DNA of 64,000 nucleotides, taken from contig JAWKHL010000005.1 of assembly GCA_041394845.1 (NCBI GenBank), positions 124,001-188,000 on the forward strand, given 5' to 3'. This document shows, piece by piece, positions 39,455 through 47,808 of this stretch (the first letter of the stretch is position 1; every line of letters begins with the position of its first letter). Below the pieces are notes generated by a model. That model worked only from the letters and a program-made list of their open reading frames with translations. It ran no database searches and was not told where the DNA came from. The stretch is from JAHCHG01 sp041394845. Its GTDB lineage: Bacteria > Acidobacteriota > Blastocatellia > Pyrinomonadales > Pyrinomonadaceae. A program made the position numbers and the translations under genes.

Positions 39455-39725
39455 GGTAGTGATCAAAAGTAATGCTGAGCAAAATCTAATTGCTCCAACG
39501 GAGCATCTGAAAATAGCCCGGCGATTGATCGCCGGGATTATGCAACCGATGATGTCGTCAAGTCCTGAAGGGACAGTCTCGAATTTGCCAAATTCACATT
39601 TATCTTTCGTCCTTTCAGGACTATGGATCTGAGAGAGAACCTGTACCCGGCGATCAATCGCCGGGCCATTACGACAAGAGTCCCTGCGGGACATTCATTT
39701 GTCAGCATTACTTTTGATCACTACC
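39455..39725 (-). mobile_element. MITE-like element, copy A (271 bp)
   Basis: Ends are perfect 24-bp inverted repeats beginning GGTAGTGATCAAAAGTAATG. It is flanked by an exact 8-bp duplication AAAATTTA (39447-39454 and 39726-39733). Inside are six short hairpins: GCTCCAACGGAGC, two CCCGGCGAT-TG/CA-ATCGCCGGG, GTCCTGAAGGGAC, GTCCTTTCAGGAC and GTCCCTGCGGGAC. No transposase is encoded; the ORF within is an artefact. It is inserted in an AATTTAA-type heptamer array and is the reverse complement of copy B at 62070. The 821-bp gene gap 39181-40001 holds this, the 18-bp inverted repeat, AT-rich heptamers and nothing else I can name. Confidence 0.9.
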
Positions 39726-40001
39726 AAAATTTAGAATTTAAAATTTTCTATCAATCTCAACCTTTTTTTGCATTCCTTTGAAGGGAGAGATTAAAAATGA
39801 GATTGCTTCGCCGGGTGAAAATAAACCGGACGCCGAAACCGGGGCGGCTTTTCGCTTTCTTGCCTTTTCAGCCTTTTTTATTGTATTTTATGAATCATCC
39901 AATATAACGAAACCTGAATAAACGAAACGCTGTTATAAGCCTTTGTGATAATCAGGTAAAAGATGAGAGCGGTTTTCTTGTCCTTTCAGCCCGCAAAATT
40001 T

Positions 40002-40922
40002 ATGGACATCAGACAACTGAAAGCTTTTGTCGCCATCTCAGAAACAAAAACGTTTACGGCCGGCGCCAAACGGCTCAACATAACTCAGGCGGCCATCTCG
40101 ATGCAGATCCAACAGCTCGAAAAAGAGATCGGTCTGCCGCTTTTTACGCGGACTTCGCGGCGGGTGATCATCACCGAGGCCGGCGAACATCTGCTCCGGA
40201 GGGCGCGCAAGATCCTGAGTGAACACGACGCCGCGCTGGCCGAGATCGCCGAGATCGCCGGGGCCGAACACGGACGTCTGCGGCTCGGTTCCGCCTCGGC
40301 CATGTTCGCCACCGCCCAACTGCCGGGCATCCTCGAAAAATTAAAGGAAAAATTCCCCCAATGCGAGATCACGGTCTTTTCCGGCACCAGCCAGACTCTG
40401 GTCGATAAGATCCTTCACAACGAGATCGACATCGCCTTTGTTTCGCTCCCGGTCGAAAATACAAACATCCTGACCGAGATGCTTTTCAGCGACGAGATCG
40501 TGGCCATCGCCCACCCGTCGCATCCGCTGGCCAAAAAGAAAACGATCTCGGCCAAACGGCTCGGGGAAGAGGAACTGATCCTCGGCGAACAGGGCGGAAA
40601 CACGCGGCGGATGATCGACGATTTTTTCGATTCGGCCAACGTCAAACCGAACGTGGTGATGGAACTGAGCCGCCAGGAGGCGATCAACAAGATGGTCGAA
40701 AACCGGATGGGGGTCGGGATTTCCGGAACCAAATACATCGCCGGCGAGATCGCCGATGGCAAACTGATCTCCTGGAAGATCGAGGGCGCTTCGATCAAGT
40801 GGGATCTCGGTCTGGCCCGTCTGCGCGGAGGGTATAATTCCCCGATCGTCAAGGAATTCCTGGCTCTTTGTAAGGAAAGTTTCGCCGACCGCGAAAAGAT
40901 GTTAAGAGCCAAAGCCAAATAA
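40002..40922 (+). CDS. LysR family transcriptional regulator
   Basis: 306 residues from the ATG at 40002, where the family pattern MDIRQLKAFVAISETKTF begins; an ATG at 39963 adds 13 residues and has a better AGG Shine-Dalgarno, so it remains possible. N-terminal winged HTH (AGAKRLNITQAAISMQIQQL) and a periplasmic-binding-like effector domain (LRLGSASAMFATAQLPGIL). The stop is two bases from that of the convergent EamA transporter. LysR regulators often act on a divergent neighbour, but none is present here, so its target is unknown. Confidence 0.92.
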   Translation: MDIRQLKAFVAISETKTFTAGAKRLNITQAAISMQIQQLEKEIGLPLFTRTSRRVIITEAGEHLLRRARKILSEHDAALAEIAEIAGAEHGRLRLGSASAMFATAQLPGILEKLKEKFPQCEITVFSGTSQTLVDKILHNEIDIAFVSLPVENTNILTEMLFSDEIVAIAHPSHPLAKKKTISAKRLGEEELILGEQGGNTRRMIDDFFDSANVKPNVVMELSRQEAINKMVENRMGVGISGTKYIAGEIADGKLISWKIEGASIKWDLGLARLRGGYNSPIVKEFLALCKESFADREKMLRAKAK

Positions 40923-40924
40923 AG

Positions 40925-41860
40925 TTATTTCGGATTTCGGATTTCGGATTTCGGATTGAGGGAGCGGGGTTTTCTGGTGACCAGAAAAACTCCGGCGAAG
41001 ATCAGGGCCATGGCGGCGAAGATGCGCGGGTTCCATGGTTCGCCGAGGATGGTGATGGCCAGAAAAGTCCCGATCAGCGGTTGGAGATAAACGTAAACGG
41101 CGACGACCGAGGGTTCGACCCGGGCCAGCGCCCAGGTGTTCCAGTAATAGGCCAAAATGGTCGGAAAAAGAATCACTCCGGCCAGCGCGGCCCACGAATG
41201 AAGGGCGACTTCGGCCGGTTCGACCGACCGGAAAGAGATGATCCCGACCGGAACGTTGATGATCGATCCGAAGATAAAAAGCCAGGCGATCGATTTCAAG
41301 GCCCCGTACCGGCTGATCAGTTTTTTGGAAATAGCCATGTAAACCCCGTATGAGAGGCTGTTGAGGATGACCAGAATGTCGCCCTGCGTCGTTGCCGATG
41401 AAAAACTCGCCTTGCGCGGGTCGATCAGATAAATCACTCCCAATCCGGCCAGAATGATTCCGCCGATCTTTTTCCACGAAAGGCGATCGTTTCCGACCAG
41501 AGCGCTGACGATGATGGCGAAGACCGGGATCAGAACCGCCAGCAGGGAAGTGTTGGTGGCGGTCGTCAGCGACAACCCGTGAAAGAACAAAAGCTGGTTG
41601 AAGATGATCCCGAACAAGGCGAAAATCGCGAAGTAAAGATAATGGCGCCGGCTTTCGAGACTCAGATTCCCTTTCAATCTCTGCAAAAGAAAAAAAGCCA
41701 GCGCCCCCGCGCCGACCCGAAACCCGACGATGGTGAAACTGGGAAAAGCCTCCAGAGCGAATTTCCCCAAAATTGCGGCCGAACCGAACATCAACTGAAC
41801 GACGACGAGAGCGATGTGCGGGGCGTAGGTTTTTTCCGGATTGGTTGAAATGTCTTCCAT
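40925..41860 (-). CDS. EamA/DMT family transporter
   Basis: 311 residues from the ATG at 41860, with ten predicted membrane helices and two EamA repeats (HIALVVVQLMFGSAAILGKF; the second starts near YGALKSIAWLFIFGS). The family exports or exchanges small metabolites such as amino acids. The substrate is unknown. The last ~12 residues (SLNPKSEIRNPK) are encoded by an ATTTCGG array that carries the stop codon, so the tail of the protein is repeat-derived. Confidence 0.9.
   Translation of the reverse strand: MEDISTNPEKTYAPHIALVVVQLMFGSAAILGKFALEAFPSFTIVGFRVGAGALAFFLLQRLKGNLSLESRRHYLYFAIFALFGIIFNQLLFFHGLSLTTATNTSLLAVLIPVFAIIVSALVGNDRLSWKKIGGIILAGLGVIYLIDPRKASFSSATTQGDILVILNSLSYGVYMAISKKLISRYGALKSIAWLFIFGSIINVPVGIISFRSVEPAEVALHSWAALAGVILFPTILAYYWNTWALARVEPSVVAVYVYLQPLIGTFLAITILGEPWNPRIFAAMALIFAGVFLVTRKPRSLNPKSEIRNPK
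40927..40961. repeat. Four perfect ATTTCGG heptamers at the end of the EamA gene
   Basis: ATTTCGG is repeated four times from 40927 to 40954, then ATTGAGG. It covers the stop region of the EamA gene and lies four bases past the LysR stop. Confidence 0.9.
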
Positions 41861-42020
41861 CGAAAGCAAAACCTGATGCTAACAAATTTCCCGAAAAATT
41901 GTCAGTTGGCTCCGGGAAAAATTTTCATTTTCCCCGACCCTGACCGTGAAGGGCCGTTCACAAAAACGGGGAAGTGTTTTATCATTCAAAAAATCGAAAA
42001 AATGGGGATGAAAACCACAG

Positions 42021-43418
42021 ATGAAACTTGTAAAAATCTTTCGCAAAAAGATGGTCCCGGTGATCTTGTTGCCGCTTGTTTTGGTTTTGGGAGGCCTGGC
42101 ACAGGATGAGACGAACGGGGCTGAGAATTGCCCCGAAAAAGATTTTGACTGCAAGATCAAGGCGTACACCGAAGCGATCGGGAAAAATCCGGCGGATTAT
42201 CTTCCCTTTTACGGGCGGGGCCGGGCTTATTCGGAGTTGGAAAAATATCCCGAGGCGGACGCCGATTTCACCAGGGTGATCGAACTCAAACCCGATTTTC
42301 TGCCGGCTTACAGCTATCGCGGATTCGTCTTCGGCCAGTTGAAAAAATATTCGGAGGCGGTCGCGGATTTCACCAAGGTGATCGAATTCGACCGCAAAAA
42401 CGCCTATGCCTACAGTCAAAGGGGGTTGGCCAACTATTATCTGGCCAATTACGATCTGGCCGTCTATGACTTAAATCAGGCTGCCCGATTCAATTCCAAA
42501 GATCCGGAGATTTATATCAACCGGGGAAACTCCTTTTATTATTTGGAAAAAAACAAGGAGGCGATCCGGGATTATAAAAAGGCGATCAAACTCAACCCGC
42601 GGAGCGGCGAGGCCTACGTTGATCTGGGCAACATTTACTTTTATCTGGAGAAATACGATCTGGCGCTTAAATACTATGATTTGAGCATCAGGATCGAACC
42701 CTCGGATTCTTATAATTACAGGATGCGGGGGGAGTTTTTTACCTACAAAAATGACTATCAAAAAGCGATCGCCGATCTCAACAAAGCCGTCGAACTGGAC
42801 CCGGCGGAGGCCGAAAATTATCACTCCAGAGGCGAGGCCCATTATTACGCCGAAGATTACAGTGCGGCTCTTAAGGATTTCAACAAATCGATCGAATTAA
42901 CGCCCCGGGAAGCCAAATATTACAATTCTCGAGGGCTGGTTTTTTACTATTTGAACCGATGCGATCAGGCCTTTGAAGAATACGGCAAGGCGATCGAACT
43001 TGATCCGAAGATCGGAGATGCTTATTCGAATCGGGGAAATTGCTATTTGGAGGAGGAAGACCGGATCAATGCGGAAAAGGATTACTCCAAGGGCATCGAG
43101 GTCGATCCGAAGAACGCCACGCTTTATCGGTTTCGGGCGGAGTACTATTTGGAAATCGAAGAGGCGGAAAAGGCTTTTCGCGATCTGACCGTGGCTTTGG
43201 GGTTGTCTCCAAAGGATCAAACGATCCATAAAACTCTGGGGGATTATTTTTTTATGGTCAACAATTACAAACAAGCGGTCAAATCTTACAGTCAGGCGAT
43301 TTTTCTTGACGGGGCATATGCGGACGCGTATTGGGGCCGGAGTCTGGCTTTTCAGGCATTGGGCAAGAAGGACAAGGCGGATGCGGATCTGAAAAAATTT
43401 AATGAACTAAGCGGATGA
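42021..43418 (+). CDS. Exported TPR protein
   Basis: 465 residues. A signal peptide (FRKKMVPVILLPLVLVLGGLAQ) is followed by about twelve TPR units filling the rest (pattern AYSYRGFVFGQLKKYSEAVA; DLNKAVELDPAEAENYHSRG). There is no catalytic domain. Such proteins act as periplasmic or surface scaffolds. A terminator shared with the convergent pdhC gene lies 92 bases downstream. Confidence 0.9.
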   Translation: MKLVKIFRKKMVPVILLPLVLVLGGLAQDETNGAENCPEKDFDCKIKAYTEAIGKNPADYLPFYGRGRAYSELEKYPEADADFTRVIELKPDFLPAYSYRGFVFGQLKKYSEAVADFTKVIEFDRKNAYAYSQRGLANYYLANYDLAVYDLNQAARFNSKDPEIYINRGNSFYYLEKNKEAIRDYKKAIKLNPRSGEAYVDLGNIYFYLEKYDLALKYYDLSIRIEPSDSYNYRMRGEFFTYKNDYQKAIADLNKAVELDPAEAENYHSRGEAHYYAEDYSAALKDFNKSIELTPREAKYYNSRGLVFYYLNRCDQAFEEYGKAIELDPKIGDAYSNRGNCYLEEEDRINAEKDYSKGIEVDPKNATLYRFRAEYYLEIEEAEKAFRDLTVALGLSPKDQTIHKTLGDYFFMVNNYKQAVKSYSQAIFLDGAYADAYWGRSLAFQALGKKDKADADLKKFNELSG

Positions 43419-43509
43419 ACGGCCGGAGATGTTCGTGTTATTCGCTTTGGCTTGTTTATGGTTAATTGTCCAAAAAGGCTTTATGTGATCTGAAAAATGC
43501 GAAGATCCG

Positions 43510-43552
43510 AAAAAAGGGAATAACAAAAAAAAATGTTATTCCCTTTTTTTTT
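43510..43552. terminator. Two-way terminator between the TPR gene and pdhC
   Basis: AAAAAAGGGAATAACA and TGTTATTCCCTTTTTT form a 16-base stem with an eight-base loop; A- and T-runs on both sides allow use in either direction. Confidence 0.9.
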
Positions 43553-43568
43553 CGGTTCCCAACCCGTT

Positions 43569-44840
43569 TTACATCAACATCAAAACCGGATTTTCGAGCA
43601 TTTGTTTGAAGGTCTGCAAAAACTTGGCTCCGGTCGCTCCGTCGATGACCCGATGATCGCAGCTCATCGTAACCGACATAAGGTTGCGGACGACGATCTC
43701 GCCGTCTTTGACGACGGGCGTCGGTTTGGCCGCGCCGACGGCGAAGATGGCCGCTTCGGGCGGGTTGATGATGGCCGTGAATTCCTTGATGCCGAACATT
43801 CCCAGATTCGAGATCGAGAAGGTCGCGCCCGTATATTCTTCGGGTTGGAGTTTTTTGGCGCGGGCGCGTTCGGCCAGTTCCCGGACCTCGCGCGAGATCT
43901 CGGCGATGCCTTTTTTGTTGGCCTTGCGAACGACCGGCGTGATCAGCCCCTCGTCGATGGCGACGGCCACACCGACATCGGCGTCTTCGTAAAAGCGGAT
44001 CTTGTCATCGCGGTATGACGAATTGACGAACGGATGTTTGAGCGAGGCGATGGCCGCCACTTTGACGATGATGTCGTTGAGCGAGACTTTTTCCGGGGCG
44101 ATCGATTCGTTGATCTGGCGGCGGAACTCCATCGCCCGGTCCATCTCGATCTCGACCGTCAGATAAAATGTCGGAACCGGTCCGATCGAAGTCGTCAGAC
44201 GCTGGGCGATCGTCCGGCGCATCGGCGAGGTGTTTTCCTCCCGGTAAGCGGAAGCGCCCCCGATGTCGGCGGTTTGAGCGAAAGCGGGCGCGGCGGACGG
44301 AACTTCCGTTTTGCCTTCCAAAATGGCCTCGATGTCGCGTTTGATGATCCGTCCGTTGGGGCCGGAACCCGAAACACTTCTCAAATCGATTCCGTTTTCC
44401 GTCGCCATCCGGGCGGCGATCGGCGATACCAAAAGCCGTCCGTTCGAAGTGGCCGAACGGGCCGGTGCCGTTTCCCGAACTGCGGCGGGCGTTTCCGCCG
44501 GTTTTTCCTGAGCAGTTTCGGCCTCTTTTTCTTTGGCCGCGCCGGCACCGTTTGAAGAACCCTCGCTTTCGATCTCTTTCAAAAGCGCGGAGAAATCCTC
44601 GCCTTTTTCGCCGATGATGCCGATGGTCTGACCCAGTTTGGCGTTTTCGCCGGCCGGGACAATGATCTTCAAAAGCGTTCCCGCTTCGAGCGAGGTCATC
44701 TCCATCGTCGCCTTGTCGGTATCGACCTCGGCGATCGTCTCATTGGCCTCGATCGCATCGCCTTCCTCTTTGACCCAGCTTGAAATCTGACCTTCCTCCA
44801 TCGTCGGAGAAAGCTTGGGCATTAAAATTTTATTTGCCAT
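43569..44840 (-). CDS. pdhC: Pyruvate dehydrogenase E2, dihydrolipoyl acetyltransferase
   Basis: 423 residues: one lipoyl domain (EVDTDKATMEM, lipoyl Lys43), an Ala-Pro-Glu linker, the E1/E3-binding domain (LLVSPIAARMATENGIDL, SGPNGRIIKRDIE) and the catalytic domain with the HRVIDGATG active-site His near the end. It transfers the acetyl group to CoA. Last gene of the pdhA-pdhB-pdhC operon; the E3 gene is not in the window. A GTGATGG hairpin lies between it and pdhB. Confidence 0.95.
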   Translation of the reverse strand: MANKILMPKLSPTMEEGQISSWVKEEGDAIEANETIAEVDTDKATMEMTSLEAGTLLKIIVPAGENAKLGQTIGIIGEKGEDFSALLKEIESEGSSNGAGAAKEKEAETAQEKPAETPAAVRETAPARSATSNGRLLVSPIAARMATENGIDLRSVSGSGPNGRIIKRDIEAILEGKTEVPSAAPAFAQTADIGGASAYREENTSPMRRTIAQRLTTSIGPVPTFYLTVEIEMDRAMEFRRQINESIAPEKVSLNDIIVKVAAIASLKHPFVNSSYRDDKIRFYEDADVGVAVAIDEGLITPVVRKANKKGIAEISREVRELAERARAKKLQPEEYTGATFSISNLGMFGIKEFTAIINPPEAAIFAVGAAKPTPVVKDGEIVVRNLMSVTMSCDHRVIDGATGAKFLQTFKQMLENPVLMLM

Positions 44841-44850
44841 ATTTTTTTAA

Positions 44851-44940
44851 GTGATGGGTGATGGGTGATGGGTGATGGGTGAAAAGAAAAATTTCATATT
44901 TCAGAAAAAATCTCATCACCCATCACCCATCACCCACCAC
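44851..44940. repeat. GTGATGG hairpin between pdhB and pdhC
   Basis: Four perfect GTGATGG units (44851-44878) face a complementary CATCACC series (about 44914-44940) across a 35-base AT-rich loop, filling the gap between the two genes. Confidence 0.85.
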
Positions 44941-44944
44941 CTCT

Positions 44945-45928
44945 TTACAAATAACAAACCTCTTTGACCGCCTCGACGATCTTCGGAACGCTCGGCAGGG
45001 CCAAGTCTTCCAGATTCTTCGCATAAGGCATCGGGGCTTCGGCGGTTGAAATTCTTTTGACCGGGGCGTCCAGATAATCGAAGGCGTGTTCCATAACCTG
45101 ATGCGAGATCTCGGCGCCGACCGAGGCGAACGAGTGCGATTCCTCGGCGATCACCAGACGGTTGGTCTTTTTGACCGATCGGACGATCGTGTCGATATCG
45201 AGCGGTTTGATCGTTCGCGGGTCGATCACCTCGCAGGAGACGTCGAATTCCTTTTGGATCTGTTCGGCCGCCTGATAGGCCAGAGGAACGGTCATCGAGC
45301 GGGCGACGATCGTGCAGTCGGATCCCTCGCGCTTGATGTCGGCCACTCCGAGCGGGATGGTGAAATCGTCATCCTCGGGCACCTCGCCCTTAAGACCGTA
45401 CATCCTTTCCTGTTCGAGGAAGATGACCGGATTGTCATCGCGGATCGAGGATTTCAAAAGCCCTTTGGCGTCGGCCGCCGTCGAAGGCATCACCACTTTG
45501 AGGCCGGGAAAATTGGCGTAAAAGGCTTCGAGCGCCTGAGAGTGCTGTGATGAAACCTGATAGGCCGAACCGTTCGGGCCGCGAAAAACGATCGGAACGT
45601 TGAACTGACCGCCCGACATGTAGAGCATTTTGGCGGCGTTGTTGATGATCTGATCGGACGCCAGAATGGAAAAGTTAAAGGTCATGAACTCGATCACGGG
45701 CCGCAGACCGGCCATCGCCGCGCCGACCCCGAGGCCGGCGAAACCGAGTTCGGTGATCGGAGTGTCGACCACCCGTTTGTCGCCGAACTCCTTCCAAAGC
45801 CCGCGCGTCACCTTGTAAGCGCCGTCATATTCGGCGACCTCCTCGCCCATGATAAAGACGTTCTCGTCTCTTAAAATCTCTTCGCGTAAGGCTTGGTTAA
45901 GCGCATCGCGGATCGTCATTTCTGCCAT
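44945..45928 (-). CDS. pdhB: Pyruvate dehydrogenase E1 beta subunit
   Basis: 327 residues, a transketolase central plus C-terminal domain. Signatures: MGEEVAEYDGAYKVTRGL, DTPITELGFAGLGVGAAM, MFNF-like segment EFMTFNFSILASDQI, and the C-terminal VIDPRTIKPLD and VIAEESH. It pairs with PdhA to decarboxylate pyruvate. The IR-flanked four-helix-bundle cassette ends only eight bases upstream of its ATG, so its native leader has been replaced. Confidence 0.95.
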   Translation of the reverse strand: MAEMTIRDALNQALREEILRDENVFIMGEEVAEYDGAYKVTRGLWKEFGDKRVVDTPITELGFAGLGVGAAMAGLRPVIEFMTFNFSILASDQIINNAAKMLYMSGGQFNVPIVFRGPNGSAYQVSSQHSQALEAFYANFPGLKVVMPSTAADAKGLLKSSIRDDNPVIFLEQERMYGLKGEVPEDDDFTIPLGVADIKREGSDCTIVARSMTVPLAYQAAEQIQKEFDVSCEVIDPRTIKPLDIDTIVRSVKKTNRLVIAEESHSFASVGAEISHQVMEHAFDYLDAPVKRISTAEAPMPYAKNLEDLALPSVPKIVEAVKEVCYL

Positions 45929-45935
45929 AATTTCG

Positions 45936-46394
45936 GTGGTCGGTGGTCGGTGGTCAGTGGTCAGATTTTTGTTTTCAGTGACCTGGTCAGACCGTTGATC
46001 AACCGACCTGTTTCTGCTGTTTTTTCTAAAATCGAATCTGATTCTTCCAGTTTCAGATATTTTAAATTGGCGGCGATCAGAATTTGGGTTTCCACTTCCA
46101 TCAACGAGCCGTAGGCGATTGATAAATAATGGAGAAACTCTCTGGTCGAATCGCGTCCCTGTCCTTCGGCTATATTGGAAGGAATAGAAACGGCTGCCCG
46201 CCTGATTTGACCCGTCAGGCCATAAATCTCTTCTTTCGGAAATCGTTTTGTCAAATCATAAATCTGTGCTACTAAATGCATGGCTTTCTGCCAGGCAATC
46301 AACTGCCGGTAACTCTGCAATCCCATGATCATCCCCTTTTCAAGTTGTGAGTAATAAAAAAACTTCTGACCACTGACCACCGACCACCGACCAC
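45936..46394. mobile_element. Cassette with 30-bp perfect inverted ends inserted between pdhA and pdhB
   Basis: The left end (45936-45965) and right end (46365-46394) are exact complements made of GTGGTCG GTGGTCG GTGGTCA GTGGTCA. They enclose a single gene, the four-helix-bundle protein. One end begins four bases after the pdhA stop and the other eight bases before the pdhB start. No target duplication could be identified. Confidence 0.65.
45961..46326 (-). CDS. Four-helix-bundle protein (23S rRNA intervening-sequence type)
   Basis: 121 residues. MGLQSYRQLIAWQKAMHLV, LTGQIRRAAVSIPSNIAEG and REFLHYLSIAYGSLMEVETQ are the hallmarks of the TIGR02436 family, first seen in 23S rRNA intervening sequences and related to the DGR accessory protein Avd. 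It forms pentameric helical bundles that bind nucleic acid. ATG 46326 is chosen because AAGGGG lies six bases before it. The stop codon lies within the left 30-bp repeat. The gene splits the pdh operon but keeps its direction. Confidence 0.9.
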   Translation of the reverse strand: MGLQSYRQLIAWQKAMHLVAQIYDLTKRFPKEEIYGLTGQIRRAAVSIPSNIAEGQGRDSTREFLHYLSIAYGSLMEVETQILIAANLKYLKLEESDSILEKTAETGRLINGLTRSLKTKI

Positions 46395-46397
46395 TGC

Positions 46398-47534
46398 TCA
46401 AACATACACGTCCGTCAGCAATTCCGATTCGTCCGGCAGAGGGCTGTTTTCGGCGAAATCGACGGCTTTTTGCGTGGCCTCTCGGGCTTTTTTTTCGATC
46501 TCCTCGAAATCCCTGTCGGTGAAAACTTTGGCCTGTTTCAATGAATCCTGAAACAGGGCGATCGGGTCGCGCTCCTGATACCGTTTGATCTCGTCGGTCG
46601 AACGGTATTTGCCGGGATCGGACATCGAATGCCCCATGTAACGGTAGGCGCGGACTTCAAGAAGGGTCGGCAAAGACTCTTCGCGAGCCCGTTTGATGGC
46701 CCGTTCGGCCGCCTCGCGGACGGCGATCACGTCCATTCCGTCAACGAACTCCCCGGCCATTCCGTAGCCTTCGGCCTTTTTGGCGATGCTCGAAATGCTC
46801 ATCGCCCTCTCCTGCGAAGTGCCCATTCCGTAGCGATTGTTCTCGCAAATATAGATGACCGGAAGTTTCCACAACTGGGCCATGTTGAGCGATTCGTGAA
46901 AGATCCCCTGATTGACGGCCGCCTCGCCGAAAAAGCAGAGCGTGACGTTGTCGGTTCCCTTGTATTTCTGGGCGTAGGCCATTCCGGTTCCGACGCCGAT
47001 CTGACCCCCGACGATGCCGTGGCCGCCGAAATATCCGTGTTCTTTCGAGAACATATGCATCGAACCGCCCTTGCCTTTGACGACCCCGCCGGCCTTGCCG
47101 TAAAGTTCGGCCATCACCGCTTCGGGCTTCATCCCGGCGACCATCGCCTGAACGTGGTCGCGGTAGGAACTGACGACGTAATCGCCCTCTTTGAGCGCCA
47201 TCATCGCCCCGATGGCGATGGCCTCCTGTCCGATGTAAAGATGGCAGAATCCGCCGATCTTGCCGATCCGGTAAACCTCGGCGCATTTTTGTTCGAAGAT
47301 CCGACCGAGAACCATCTCGTAAAGCATCTCGCGAAGGACTTCCTTGTCGAGCTTTTTGATGGCGGCCAGTTGGGATTTGTGGCGTTTGTCGTATTCGGCC
47401 TTGGCTTCTTTGAGATCGACTATCTCGGTCAGGCCCTTCTCGGCCGCTTTTTCGGCTTTGGTCGTGTGTTTGACCGAACCGTTTTTGGAGTTCGTGCCGG
47501 TTTCGGTCTCTTTTTGGGTTGTCGTCTTTGGCAA
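46398..47534 (-). CDS. pdhA: Pyruvate dehydrogenase E1 alpha subunit
   Basis: 378 residues from a TTG start with GGAGG ten bases upstream. The first ~45 residues are charged and low-complexity; the E1 alpha domain follows (GFCHLYIGQEAIAIG, YRDHVQAMVAGM, GGSMHMF, GGHGIVGGQI). The ThDP-binding motif normally GDG...NN reads GEAAVNQG...ENNRYG, so the second and third positions are Glu and Ala. The phosphorylation-loop region YRYMGHSMSDP is present. First gene of the pdh operon, divergent from dsbD. Confidence 0.93.
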   Translation of the reverse strand: MPKTTTQKETETGTNSKNGSVKHTTKAEKAAEKGLTEIVDLKEAKAEYDKRHKSQLAAIKKLDKEVLREMLYEMVLGRIFEQKCAEVYRIGKIGGFCHLYIGQEAIAIGAMMALKEGDYVVSSYRDHVQAMVAGMKPEAVMAELYGKAGGVVKGKGGSMHMFSKEHGYFGGHGIVGGQIGVGTGMAYAQKYKGTDNVTLCFFGEAAVNQGIFHESLNMAQLWKLPVIYICENNRYGMGTSQERAMSISSIAKKAEGYGMAGEFVDGMDVIAVREAAERAIKRAREESLPTLLEVRAYRYMGHSMSDPGKYRSTDEIKRYQERDPIALFQDSLKQAKVFTDRDFEEIEKKAREATQKAVDFAENSPLPDESELLTDVYV

Positions 47535-47678
47535 AACTAAAAATCCTCCGCAACCTTTCTTTTGGAATAAAAAAAGGCGCTTTTAACTTAATTACTATCA
47601 GAATGAAAACTTCAGTCTTAAATTATAAGCGAGAGAAAGCAAATTGTGCAAAAACAATTTATTTATCGGTTCATCCGA

Positions 47679-47707
47679 TTGTCAAAATTATTCGAATTAA
47701 TGATAAA
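47679..47707 (+). promoter_or_regulatory. Possible promoter of dsbD
   Basis: TTGTCA (47679-47684), 17 bases, GATAAA (47702-47707) preceded by TG. It predicts transcription from about 47714, which favours the ATG at 47809 over the upstream TTG at 47716. Confidence 0.5.
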
Positions 47708-47808
47708 ATCGGCCTTTGACCGGTATTTCATTACTAAAAAAAGCGGATTTTACCAACGGTTTAATTCCGGGAATTGCCAATTATCAGAAACCACTTTTTC
47801 GGTCCAAT

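Noticed and set aside
39452..39694. Open frame reading MSRRDSCRNGPAIDRR inside MITE copy A (and its twin at 62101-62358)
   Set aside because: It lies wholly in a structured non-coding element with terminal inverted repeats; the frame follows from the hairpins. Similar frames are often called as proteins in error.
40902..41885. Second long frame overlapping the EamA gene on the same strand
   Set aside because: The EamA frame has ten clear membrane helices and family repeats; the other frame is rich in Arg/Gly and has no pattern.
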